Of a stretch of 32,302 bases of DNA, positions 7,308-14,369 are shown piece after piece. A program made the position numbers and the translations under genes. The notes below the pieces were generated by a model, which was given only the letters and a program-made list of their open reading frames with translations, was not told where the DNA came from and did not search any database. This DNA comes from Acetobacteraceae bacterium (GTDB taxonomy: Bacteria > Pseudomonadota > Alphaproteobacteria > Acetobacterales > Acetobacteraceae): the NCBI GenBank assembly GCA_025354865.1, contig JANXMB010000058.1, positions 1 to 32,302 on the forward strand. The letters are read 5' to 3'. Positions within the stretch are counted from its first letter, which is position 1. Each line of letters opens with the position of its first letter.

Positions 7308-8326
7308 CCCCGATTTCCGTCGTCACCGATATGATCGAGCGTGTGCCACTGCCCGATCGTCTGACCTCCGCCGGTATTTCCTGGTTGGTCGAACGCACAA
7401 GGCAAAAATTGGCTGGAACCGATACGAATGCCCATTTTGCCCAGGCGATGGCGCAGCGGCCGGTCGCGGTCCGGCCGGATGCGGCCAATACCCAGCATTA
7501 CGAAGTCCCGGCGGCGTTTTTTGCGCTGGTCCTGGGGCAACGGCGGAAATATTCGTGCTGTCTTTATAACGATACCGACACGCTCGACAGGGCCGAGGAT
7601 CGGGCGCTGGCCGAAACGGCGGCCAATGCCGATCTGGCGGATGGGCAGGATGTTCTGGAACTCGGCTGCGGTTGGGGTTCCCTCAGTTTGTGGATGGCGG
7701 AACGTTTTCCCCGCTCGCGCATCGTTTCTGTATCGAATTCGCACTCGCAGCGCGCCTTTATCGAGGCCGAGGCAAAGGCGCGCGGTTTGACCAATGTGCG
7801 GATCGTCACTGCCGATATGAACGATTTCTCGATCGATACGCGGTTCGATCGGGTGGTATCGGTGGAAATGTTCGAACACATGACCAACTGGCAGAAGCTG
7901 CTGCAACGGGTGCACGGCTGGTTGCGCCCGGACGGACGGCTGTTCCTGCATGTGTTCAGCCACCGTTCCGCACCCTATCGGTTCGATATCGACGATAAGG
8001 AGGACTGGATTGCGCAGCATTTCTTCACCGGCGGCATCATGCCCAGCCACGATCTGATCCGGCACGTCGCGAACGATTTCCGGGTCGAAATGGATTTGCG
8101 CTGGAACGGCGCCCATTACGCCCGCACCGCGCGCGACTGGCTGCGTAATTTCGACCGGAACGAGACTGAGATAACAGCCGTGTTGCGGCAGGTGTACGGC
8201 GCCGATGCCGGCTTGTGGAAGCGCCGTTGGCGGCTGTTTTTCCTGGCGACGGCAGGGTTATTCGGCCATGCCGACGGGGAGGAATGGGGGATCAGCCATT
8301 ACCGCCTACGGCCGCTTCCGGGATGA
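7304..8326 (+). CDS. Cyclopropane-synthase-related SAM methyltransferase
   Basis: A 340-residue class I methyltransferase. Motif I is VLELGCGWGSLSLWM at about residues 117-131, followed by SRIVSVSNSHSQRAFIEAEA, VRIVTADMNDF and VVSVEMFEHM. It is shorter than the window's other cyclopropane synthase and lacks its C-terminal YYLSYCEAGF motif, ending instead in WRLFFLATAGLFG and WGISHYRL. This places it in the SAM methyltransferase branch that also holds plant coclaurine N-methyltransferase-like enzymes, rather than with canonical Cfa. AGGAGG at 7290-7295 sits eight bases before ATG 7304, and there are ATGA overlaps at both ends. An acyl-chain methyltransferase role fits the operon; a small-molecule amine substrate is the main alternative. 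Confidence 0.87.
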   Translation: MTPISVVTDMIERVPLPDRLTSAGISWLVERTRQKLAGTDTNAHFAQAMAQRPVAVRPDAANTQHYEVPAAFFALVLGQRRKYSCCLYNDTDTLDRAEDRALAETAANADLADGQDVLELGCGWGSLSLWMAERFPRSRIVSVSNSHSQRAFIEAEAKARGLTNVRIVTADMNDFSIDTRFDRVVSVEMFEHMTNWQKLLQRVHGWLRPDGRLFLHVFSHRSAPYRFDIDDKEDWIAQHFFTGGIMPSHDLIRHVANDFRVEMDLRWNGAHYARTARDWLRNFDRNETEITAVLRQVYGADAGLWKRRWRLFFLATAGLFGHADGEEWGISHYRLRPLPG

Positions 8327-8862
8327 AGCATTGGCTGGAACGTTACGCGGACCATCCCGACCCCCTGGTCGCAACCGGCAATTTCATCGCCTTGGTATTG
8401 GCCTGGAACCAGCCGTTCTATCCGCTTTATCTCTGGTTCATCGTCGGAGACGTTGCCTGGGTCGAGGCGCCCGACATGCTCGCCGGTCTGTTTTTCTTCG
8501 CCATCCCGGCCATCGCCCGCCGCGCCCCGATGCTCGGTCGCGCCCTGCTGCCGATCGGCGCAACGATCAATATTCTGCTGGTATCGTGGCTGCTGGGCGC
8601 TGCGTCCGGCGTTTGGTTGCTGCTGTTCCCCTGTTGCATACTGACATCGTTGTTATTCCGATGGCGCGAAAGTTGGTGGACGCCGCTTATGCTCGCCCTG
8701 CCGCCCGCTGCATGGTGGCTTGCAACCGGCCGTCTGCTCGGCGCCCCGCCTTTGGCACTGTCGAGCGAACAACTCGCCTCGATTTGGGCCATGAATGCGG
8801 GCAGCGCTTTCGCCGCAATGCTGTTCTTCGGTTTCGTGTTCGCCAAAGCGCGGCCAGCGTAG
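8323..8862 (+). CDS. Small polytopic membrane protein, unrecognised family
   Basis: A 179-residue protein with four or five hydrophobic segments (for example ATGNFIALVLAW, MLAGLFFFAIPAIA, LVSWLLGAASGVWLLLF, MNAGSAFAAMLFFGFVF). No catalytic motif is visible. It is the last gene of the sigma/chrR operon and overlaps the methyltransferase stop by ATGA. Small uncharacterised membrane proteins (DUF2878 and others) are common in related sigma-ChrR lipid clusters, and this may be a distant counterpart, but I cannot assign it. Only seven bases separate its stop from the convergent oxidoreductase stop at 8870. Confidence 0.75.
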   Translation: MKHWLERYADHPDPLVATGNFIALVLAWNQPFYPLYLWFIVGDVAWVEAPDMLAGLFFFAIPAIARRAPMLGRALLPIGATINILLVSWLLGAASGVWLLLFPCCILTSLLFRWRESWWTPLMLALPPAAWWLATGRLLGAPPLALSSEQLASIWAMNAGSAFAAMLFFGFVFAKARPA

Positions 8863-8869
8863 AACGGGG

Positions 8870-9721
8870 CTAAAACGTTTTCATCAGCGCCGCGTAACGA
8901 TCCAGAATCGGCAATACAACATCCTCCGTCGCCGAAGGCAGGCTGACGATGCAGCGCACGATGCCGAGATCGCGATAGCTTCCGAGAACGGCGGTATCCT
9001 CGGTGCCGGAAAACAACGAAATCGGGAAGCTTGTAGCATCGCGGCCAGCCTCTTGCAGCATCTCGCGGAATTTCGGCACGTAATCGCCGACGTCGCCATA
9101 TTGTCCGGGCCGACCGGCCAGCGGCATCCAACCGTCGCCATAGCGCGCGGCGCGGCGGGCAGCGTAGGGGTAGGCGCCGCCGACGATGACCGGAGGATGC
9201 GGCTGCTGCACCGGTTTGGGCCAAGCCATCATCGGATCGAAATTCACGAACTCGCCATGATATTCCGCTTTCGTCTGGGTCCAGATGGCGCGCATCGCCT
9301 CGATCCGTTCACGCACCAGTCTATGCCGGGTGGCAAACACGGTGCCGTGGTTTTCCATCTCGTCCTGGTTCCAGCCGTTGCCGATCCCGAACAGGAAGCG
9401 GCCGTTGGAAATCCGATCGATCGACGCCACCGATTTCGCAGTCTGGATGGGGTCGCGCTGATTGACCAGACAAACCCCGGTGCCGATTTTCAGCGTCTGC
9501 GTGGCGCAAGCGGCGGCGGTCAGGGACACGAAGGGGTCCATGACGTCGTAATAATGTTTCGGCAGCGCACCGCCGCCGCCCCAGGGCGATTTGCGCGACA
9601 ACGGGATGTGCGAATGTTCCGCCGCCCACACGGATTCGAAGCCGCGTTCTTCCAGCGCCTTGCCCAGGTCGGAGGCGGTCATGGAATAGTCGGTGAAGAA
9701 CATCGATGCGCCGAAATGCAT
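8870..9721 (-). CDS. LLM-class flavin-dependent oxidoreductase (paralogue A)
   Basis: A 283-residue luciferase-like monooxygenase-fold protein, of the type often annotated as F420-dependent (TIGR03619-like). Markers are MHFGASMFFTDYS, RGFESVWAAEHSHIP, IGTGVCLVNQRDPI, RISNGRFLFGIGNGWN, ENHGTVFATR and ARYGDGWMPLAG. It should act as a soluble flavin (FMN or F420) oxidoreductase; the substrate is unknown. I start it at the ATG at 9719-9721 because AAGGAG lies eight bases upstream. A GTG nine bases earlier (9728-9730) gives an N-terminus MSD that falls within the Shine-Dalgarno region. It is a close paralogue of the next gene, in the same orientation 28 bases away, and the two are probably co-transcribed. 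Confidence 0.88.
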   Translation of the reverse strand: MHFGASMFFTDYSMTASDLGKALEERGFESVWAAEHSHIPLSRKSPWGGGGALPKHYYDVMDPFVSLTAAACATQTLKIGTGVCLVNQRDPIQTAKSVASIDRISNGRFLFGIGNGWNQDEMENHGTVFATRHRLVRERIEAMRAIWTQTKAEYHGEFVNFDPMMAWPKPVQQPHPPVIVGGAYPYAARRAARYGDGWMPLAGRPGQYGDVGDYVPKFREMLQEAGRDATSFPISLFSGTEDTAVLGSYRDLGIVRCIVSLPSATEDVVLPILDRYAALMKTF

Positions 9722-9749
9722 GTCGCTCACTCCTTAAAAATACCGCAGT

Positions 9750-10607
9750 CTAATTCGAAACCTGCCGGATCAACGCCGCCCAGCGGTCGAGGATCGGCAA
9801 AACCACCTCCGCATTGCCAGCCGGCAGGCTGACCGACGCACGCTCGATCCCCAGATCGCGGTAGCGCTTCAGAAGATCGAGGTCCTCCGGCGACGCGGTC
9901 AACGATATCGGGAACGTCGCGGGATCCCGGCCCTCCGCCGCCAACATCGCCCGCGCTTTCGGAACGATGCTGAAGACGTCGCTGTTTTCGCCCATCAGTC
10001 CGGCCAGCGGCATCCAGCCATCGGCGTAACGAATGGCGCGGCGTGCGGCATGCGGAAAAGCGCCGCCGACGTAGATCGGCGGGTAGGGTTTCTGCACCGG
10101 CTTGGGCCAGGCCATCATCGGGTCGAAATCGACGAACTCGCCGTGATATTCCGCCTTGTCCTGGGTCCAGATGGCCTTCATTGCCTCGACCCGCTCGCGC
10201 ACCAGTTTCGCCCGCGTGGCGAACACGGTGCCGTGGTTTTCCATCTCGTCCGCGTTCCAGCCGACGCCGATGCCGAAAATGAAGCGGCCACCGGAAATGC
10301 GGTCCAGCGACGCCACCGATTTCGCCAACTGGATGGGATCGCGCTGATTGACCAGACAAACCCCGGTGCCCAGCTTCAAATGCGTCGTCGCCATCGCCGC
10401 CGCCGCCAACGTCACGAAGGGGTCCATCACGTCGTAATAATGTTTCGGCACCTCCCCCCCATTGGGGAAAACCGATCGCCGCGACACCGGAATATGCGAA
10501 TGTTCCGGCGCCCACAGGCTGTCGAACCCGCGTTGTTCCAGCGCCTGGGCGATGTCGCCCGGGGCCATCGAATAGTCGGTGATGAACATGGACGCGCCGA
10601 ATTTCAT
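9750..10607 (-). CDS. LLM-class flavin-dependent oxidoreductase (paralogue B)
   Basis: A 285-residue protein of the same luciferase-like family, collinear with its downstream neighbour throughout: MKFGASMFITDYS, RGFDSLWAPEHSHIP, LGTGVCLVNQRDPI, RISGGRFIFGIGVGWN, ENHGTVFATR and IRYADGWMPLAG. By eye most positions are identical between the two, with divergence concentrated at residues about 45-55 and in the C-terminal third. The nucleotide sequences also share long identical runs, so this is a tandem duplication. AGGGAG precedes the ATG at 10605-10607; a longer in-frame start at 10634 would add nine residues without a better site. It is divergent from the ABM gene with about 96 bases between the starts. 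Confidence 0.88.
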   Translation of the reverse strand: MKFGASMFITDYSMAPGDIAQALEQRGFDSLWAPEHSHIPVSRRSVFPNGGEVPKHYYDVMDPFVTLAAAAMATTHLKLGTGVCLVNQRDPIQLAKSVASLDRISGGRFIFGIGVGWNADEMENHGTVFATRAKLVRERVEAMKAIWTQDKAEYHGEFVDFDPMMAWPKPVQKPYPPIYVGGAFPHAARRAIRYADGWMPLAGLMGENSDVFSIVPKARAMLAAEGRDPATFPISLTASPEDLDLLKRYRDLGIERASVSLPAGNAEVVLPILDRWAALIRQVSN

Positions 10608-10703
10608 GCCGGGACTCCCTGGGGCCGAGGCCAATAGCCTAGCCGCAGCTTGACGCCGGGCAAAGCGGGGGCAACCTTGGGGCGAAAATCAGGAGGAAAC
10701 CGC

Positions 10704-10994
10704 ATGCAAGTCCGCCTCGTCGTGTCCATCGATGCCGAACCCGGCAAAGGGGCCGAACTCGCCGCCGTCTATCGCGCCCGCTGTGCGGAGGTGTTGCGCG
10801 AGCCCGGCTGCCTGCAGTTCGAGATATTTCAAAGCGCGGTCGATCCCGACAAGCTCGCTTTGCTGGAACTCTGGGCCGATCAGGCGGCGTTGGACGTTCA
10901 TGCCGGGGTGAATGCAACCCGAGCACCGCTGCCGCCGGGCCTAAGGGCGGGGGCGGGGGCGCGGGAAGATTATAACTACAATCGGGTGCGCTGA
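10704..10994 (+). CDS. Antibiotic biosynthesis monooxygenase (ABM) domain protein
   Basis: A 96-residue single-domain protein of the ABM ferredoxin-like fold: VRLVVSIDAEPGKGAELA, EVLREPGCLQFEIFQS, LALLELWADQAALDVH. Family members are small cofactor-free or haem-handling oxygenases or quinol-type enzymes; the substrate cannot be read from sequence. A perfect AGGAGG at 10691-10696 fixes the ATG at 10704 and rules out the longer upstream frame. The stop is two bases before the GTG of the lyase gene, so they form an operon. The C-terminus is rich in Gly/Ala/Arg and may be disordered. Confidence 0.85.
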   Translation: MQVRLVVSIDAEPGKGAELAAVYRARCAEVLREPGCLQFEIFQSAVDPDKLALLELWADQAALDVHAGVNATRAPLPPGLRAGAGAREDYNYNRVR

Positions 10995-10996
10995 CC

Positions 10997-12361
10997 GTGA
11001 GCGACGCCCTACCCACCGCGACAAGGGTCGCCGATCCCGGCATTCGCGCGCTGTATCGTCTGGAAAACCGCTGGCAGGCCTGGCTGGATGTGGAGGTCGC
11101 TTTGGCCCGCGCCCAAGCCGAACTGGGCATTATCCCGGCCCCGGCGGCGGAGGCCATCGCCAAGGCGGCCCACCTGTCCCTGATGGACCGCGCCCGCATC
11201 GATGAGGGTTTTGCCCGCACCGGCCATACGATCGTGCCGCTGGTCTGGGAACTCAGCCGTGTCACGGGGGAGGAGCACGGCGGTTGGGTCCATTGGGGCG
11301 CGACGACCCAGAACATCACCCAGACCGGCGATCTGCTGGTGCTGCGGCAGGCGCATGGGGTGTTTTTCAAACTGATTGCCGCGTGCCTCGCAGCCATGGC
11401 CGATCTGGCGGAGCGCGGTGCCGACATGCCGATCGCCGGGCGCACCCATGGCCAACATGCGGTGCCCGCGACGTTCGGCTACAAGGTTGCCGTGTGGATC
11501 GACGAGCTGTTGCGCCATGCCGATCGGTTGCACCAGGCCGCACCCCGACTATTCGTCGCCATGCTCGGCGGCGGGGCAGGGACCTACGCCTCCCTCGGTA
11601 AAATGGGGCCACCGGTCCAGCAGGGCATCGGCCGGCTGCTCGGCTTCGGTTCCATGACCGTGCCGTCGCGTGCGATCGGCGACCATCTTGGCGAAAATAT
11701 CTGCCTGCTTGGCATGCTGGCGGCGACCTGCGGCAAAATCGGGCGGGAAATCTACACCCTGATGAAAACCGAATTCGGCGAAGTCGAGGAACCCGTCCCG
11801 CCGGGCACAGTCGGTTCGTCCACCATGCCGCAGAAACGCAACCCGAAACTCTGCCAGGATATCATCGCCGCCGCAGCCGAGGTGCGGTCGTTGGTGCCCC
11901 TCGCGCTGGAGGCCATGACCACGGAACACGAGGCCGATCGCACCACTAGCCTGATGTTCGATAGCGCCGAGGCCCGCGCCTGCATTGCGATGGGGGATAT
12001 CCTCTCGCGCATGGGCGAAATCATGCGCGGCCTGAAATTGGACCCGGCACGGATGCGGGCCAATCTGGATCTGGGCGGCGGGCTGATCATGGCGGAAGCC
12101 GTCATGCTCGAGCTCGGCGCCGCGCTCGGTCGTCAGCATGCGCACGATGTGGTCTACGATTCGGCGATGGCAGCGGCGGAACAAGGCGTGTCGTTCGGCG
12201 GCTTGCTGACCGCCGATCCGCGGGTGACCGCGCACATGACCCCCGACGCGATTCAGAAGCTGCTCGACCCCACCGCATACACCGGTCTGTGCGCCGACAT
12301 GGCCCGCGAGGGTGCCGCCCGCGCCCGCGCATTCGTCGCAGCCCAAGCCGGTCGCGCCTGA
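10997..12361 (+). CDS. Fumarate-lyase superfamily enzyme (PcaB/adenylosuccinate-lyase-like)
   Basis: A 454-residue member of the aspartase/fumarase superfamily, which performs beta-elimination or cycloisomerisation. Visible signature elements are WVHWGATTQNITQTGD (about residues 96-111), GRTHGQHAVP and the mobile catalytic loop GSSTMPQKRNPKLCQD. The overall pattern is closest to the 3-carboxy-cis,cis-muconate cycloisomerase/adenylosuccinate lyase branch. The housekeeping purB function is less likely because the neighbours are an ABM oxygenase and an alpha/beta hydrolase rather than purine genes. The GTG start at 10997 lies two bases after the ABM stop. The exact substrate is undetermined. Confidence 0.85.
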   Translation: MSDALPTATRVADPGIRALYRLENRWQAWLDVEVALARAQAELGIIPAPAAEAIAKAAHLSLMDRARIDEGFARTGHTIVPLVWELSRVTGEEHGGWVHWGATTQNITQTGDLLVLRQAHGVFFKLIAACLAAMADLAERGADMPIAGRTHGQHAVPATFGYKVAVWIDELLRHADRLHQAAPRLFVAMLGGGAGTYASLGKMGPPVQQGIGRLLGFGSMTVPSRAIGDHLGENICLLGMLAATCGKIGREIYTLMKTEFGEVEEPVPPGTVGSSTMPQKRNPKLCQDIIAAAAEVRSLVPLALEAMTTEHEADRTTSLMFDSAEARACIAMGDILSRMGEIMRGLKLDPARMRANLDLGGGLIMAEAVMLELGAALGRQHAHDVVYDSAMAAAEQGVSFGGLLTADPRVTAHMTPDAIQKLLDPTAYTGLCADMAREGAARARAFVAAQAGRA

Positions 12362-12403
12362 CCGGACTTTACCCGCACCCTAAATCGAGAAAGGAACAAC
12401 ACC

Positions 12404-13144
12404 ATGCCATTCTACGAACGCGGCGATGTCCGCATCCACTACGAGGAAGTCGGCTCCGGCCCGCCCTTGCTGGTCATTCCCGGCGGCGGTCTGAACGCCC
12501 GCATCCCCTACGTCACGGTCAACGGGCCGTTCAACGTGTTCGAGGCGTTCAAGGACGAATACCGGGTTATTTCGTTCGACCTCCGCAACGCAACCGGCAG
12601 CCAGTCGATCGGACCGTTGGAGGTCGATCGGCCGTGGGATGCCTATACCGACGACCATCTGGGCCTGATGGATCACCTCGGCATCGATAAGTTCCTGGTG
12701 ATGGGCCACTGCATCGGCGGTCCGTTCATCTGGAACATGCTGCGCCGCTCGCCGGAGCGGGTGATCGCGGCCGTGTTGGCGCAACCCAGCGGGTCTCGCC
12801 CGGAAATGCGCGGCCTATTCTACAACAACAACATGAACAACTGGGCGCCCGCACTCTGCGCTGCTCGGCCCGAGATCACCATGGAACAATGCGAGAAGTT
12901 CCTGGCGAAGATGTACGGCAACGACGACTTCGTGTTCACCGTGTCGCGCGATTTCGTGAAGACGGTGACAACCCCGATCCTGGTGATGCCGGACGACGTG
13001 CCGGCGCATCCCTATGCGGTGGCGATGGAAACGGTGATGCTGGCGCCGAATTCGGAGGTGACGATGTTCCCGTGGAAAGACCCGAAGGAGCGGATTCCCA
13101 TCGCGGTGCGGCAGGTGAAGTCGTTCTTGAAGGCGCATCGATAA
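12404..13144 (+). CDS. Alpha/beta hydrolase with Cys at the nucleophile position
   Basis: A 246-residue single-domain alpha/beta hydrolase. The family landmarks are LLVIPGGGLNARIP (oxyanion loop, near residue 23), VISFDLRNATGS, and the nucleophile elbow GHCIGGPF at 101-108, where Cys103 replaces the usual Ser. A candidate acid and His lie in MPDDVPAHP rather than in the usual C-terminal GH motif. A Cys elbow is known in dienelactone hydrolases, so this can be a working enzyme of the enol-lactonase/dienelactone kind; a non-hydrolytic role is also possible. It follows the lyase gene by 42 bases with an AAGGA-type site, and ends just before a strong terminator. A PcaB-like plus lactonase-like pairing would suit aromatic ring-cleavage catabolism; this is inference. 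Confidence 0.83.
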   Translation: MPFYERGDVRIHYEEVGSGPPLLVIPGGGLNARIPYVTVNGPFNVFEAFKDEYRVISFDLRNATGSQSIGPLEVDRPWDAYTDDHLGLMDHLGIDKFLVMGHCIGGPFIWNMLRRSPERVIAAVLAQPSGSRPEMRGLFYNNNMNNWAPALCAARPEITMEQCEKFLAKMYGNDDFVFTVSRDFVKTVTTPILVMPDDVPAHPYAVAMETVMLAPNSEVTMFPWKDPKERIPIAVRQVKSFLKAHR

Positions 13145-13152
13145 CAAGACGG

Positions 13153-13182
13153 TATGGCGGGGTTCGTCCCCGCCATATTTTT
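13153..13182 (+). terminator. Rho-independent terminator of the ABM-lyase-hydrolase operon
   Basis: A perfect 10-bp stem, TATGGCGGGG (13153-13162) with CCCCGCCATA (13168-13177), a five-base TTCGT loop, and five Ts at 13178-13182. It begins eight bases after the hydrolase stop codon. Read on the other strand there is no T tract, so it serves the plus-strand operon. Confidence 0.92.
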
Positions 13183-13199
13183 GCTGATCGGCCCCCAGC

Positions 13200-14249
13200 C
13201 TACCGGCGGCGGGAAATCCGCCATTCCCAGGCGGCGTCGCCCATGTCGCGGCGACCGACGACGTCCACCCGCAGCCAGCGGTCGTGCGCCAGCGCGGCAC
13301 CGATCCATAGTTCGTTCCAGGCGTCGAAGGCTTCGCGCGGCAGATTTTCGCGTTCGCGCATCGCGTGCCATGTGGTCTGCCGCACGGTCCAGACCGCGCC
13401 GTCCCCGGTCAGCGTCGCGTCGTCCCCCTGGCCGTGGGCCATGCGCAGCAAATAGCGGGCGAAGCCTTCCGGTCCGGGGCCGATCCCGCCCAGCAACGCG
13501 GCGGTTTCGTCCAGGCAATGCATGCCGATCAGCCGACCAGCGGTGCCGCCCAGGCGCCCGCCTTCGGAGGGGCCGAGGGCGGCGATCGCCTCGGGCAGGA
13601 TGGAGGCGATGTATTCCATCGCGTAGTTGCGCAGTACTTTGCGCAGCCGCGCCTCCGGCCAAGTGTCGCTGGACAGCACCGGCGCCAAGGCAGGGTCGAA
13701 GGGCGGACATTCCTCCCCGGGGGAGAACACCAGCCGCTCCTCCGGCGCCAGATCGCGGTCGTATTCGCGATAATACCCCTCCAGCCCCGGTTGCCCGTCC
13801 ACGGTCTGCCCGGTGCAGACGAAGCCCAGCCGGGGATTGCCGAGCATCGGGCCGTTATTGGCGTGCCAGCCCCAGAGCATGGCGCGCGAGACCTCGGACG
13901 GAATGCCGCAGACGGCGGTGCCGGACCAGATCCAGCGCGGCGGCGGGTAGCGGACCCAGGCTTTGCGGTCGTTCTCGTAGACGTATTCGACCTTCACGCC
14001 GCCGACTTGGTTCGACAGATAATGGTATTGCGCGCAGGCGACAGCGTGCGGCAGCCGATCCAAGCCGAGTTTCTGCAGGCCCGGCAGGAAGCGCGCGCGC
14101 TGTTGGCGGCGGAAGGTGCGGAACACGACCTCGGTCGCAGCGGGCGTGCCGGCGCGGGTTATCAGCGTCAGGATAAACCCTGTCAGGTAGGCGTGATACA
14201 GTCGTTCCACCGCGTCGAATGCGGCGACGTCGTCGTGTTGTGCGGTCAT
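13200..14249 (-). CDS. Conserved-looking protein of unknown function
   Basis: A 349-residue soluble protein that I do not recognise. The reading frame has sensible composition, with many aromatic residues (YPPPRWIWSGTAVCG, AMLWGWHANNGPMLGNPRL, GYYREYDRDLAPEERL, LRNYAMEYIASILPEA) and a C-terminal part with WTVRQTTWHAM. There is no signal peptide or membrane segment. An internal Cys-rich-like distribution (Cys at LGFVC, EECPP, IGMHCLDE) vaguely recalls the amino-thiazoline-carboxylate hydrolase-like proteins, but I would not assign that. The start ATG is at 14247-14249, divergent from proA with 120 bases between. The much longer upstream extension of this frame is antisense shadow of proA. Confidence 0.72.
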   Translation of the reverse strand: MTAQHDDVAAFDAVERLYHAYLTGFILTLITRAGTPAATEVVFRTFRRQQRARFLPGLQKLGLDRLPHAVACAQYHYLSNQVGGVKVEYVYENDRKAWVRYPPPRWIWSGTAVCGIPSEVSRAMLWGWHANNGPMLGNPRLGFVCTGQTVDGQPGLEGYYREYDRDLAPEERLVFSPGEECPPFDPALAPVLSSDTWPEARLRKVLRNYAMEYIASILPEAIAALGPSEGGRLGGTAGRLIGMHCLDETAALLGGIGPGPEGFARYLLRMAHGQGDDATLTGDGAVWTVRQTTWHAMRERENLPREAFDAWNELWIGAALAHDRWLRVDVVGRRDMGDAAWEWRISRRR

Positions 14250-14369
14250 CGTTTGCCTCGGTTTGGCGGGACGGTACCGCTCGCGTCCTTGCAGACAACA
14301 CAGCCCCGCGCCATCCCCACTGGAATCCCGTCCCCAGTAACGGCACAATACCGGGCCGAGGACAAATCC

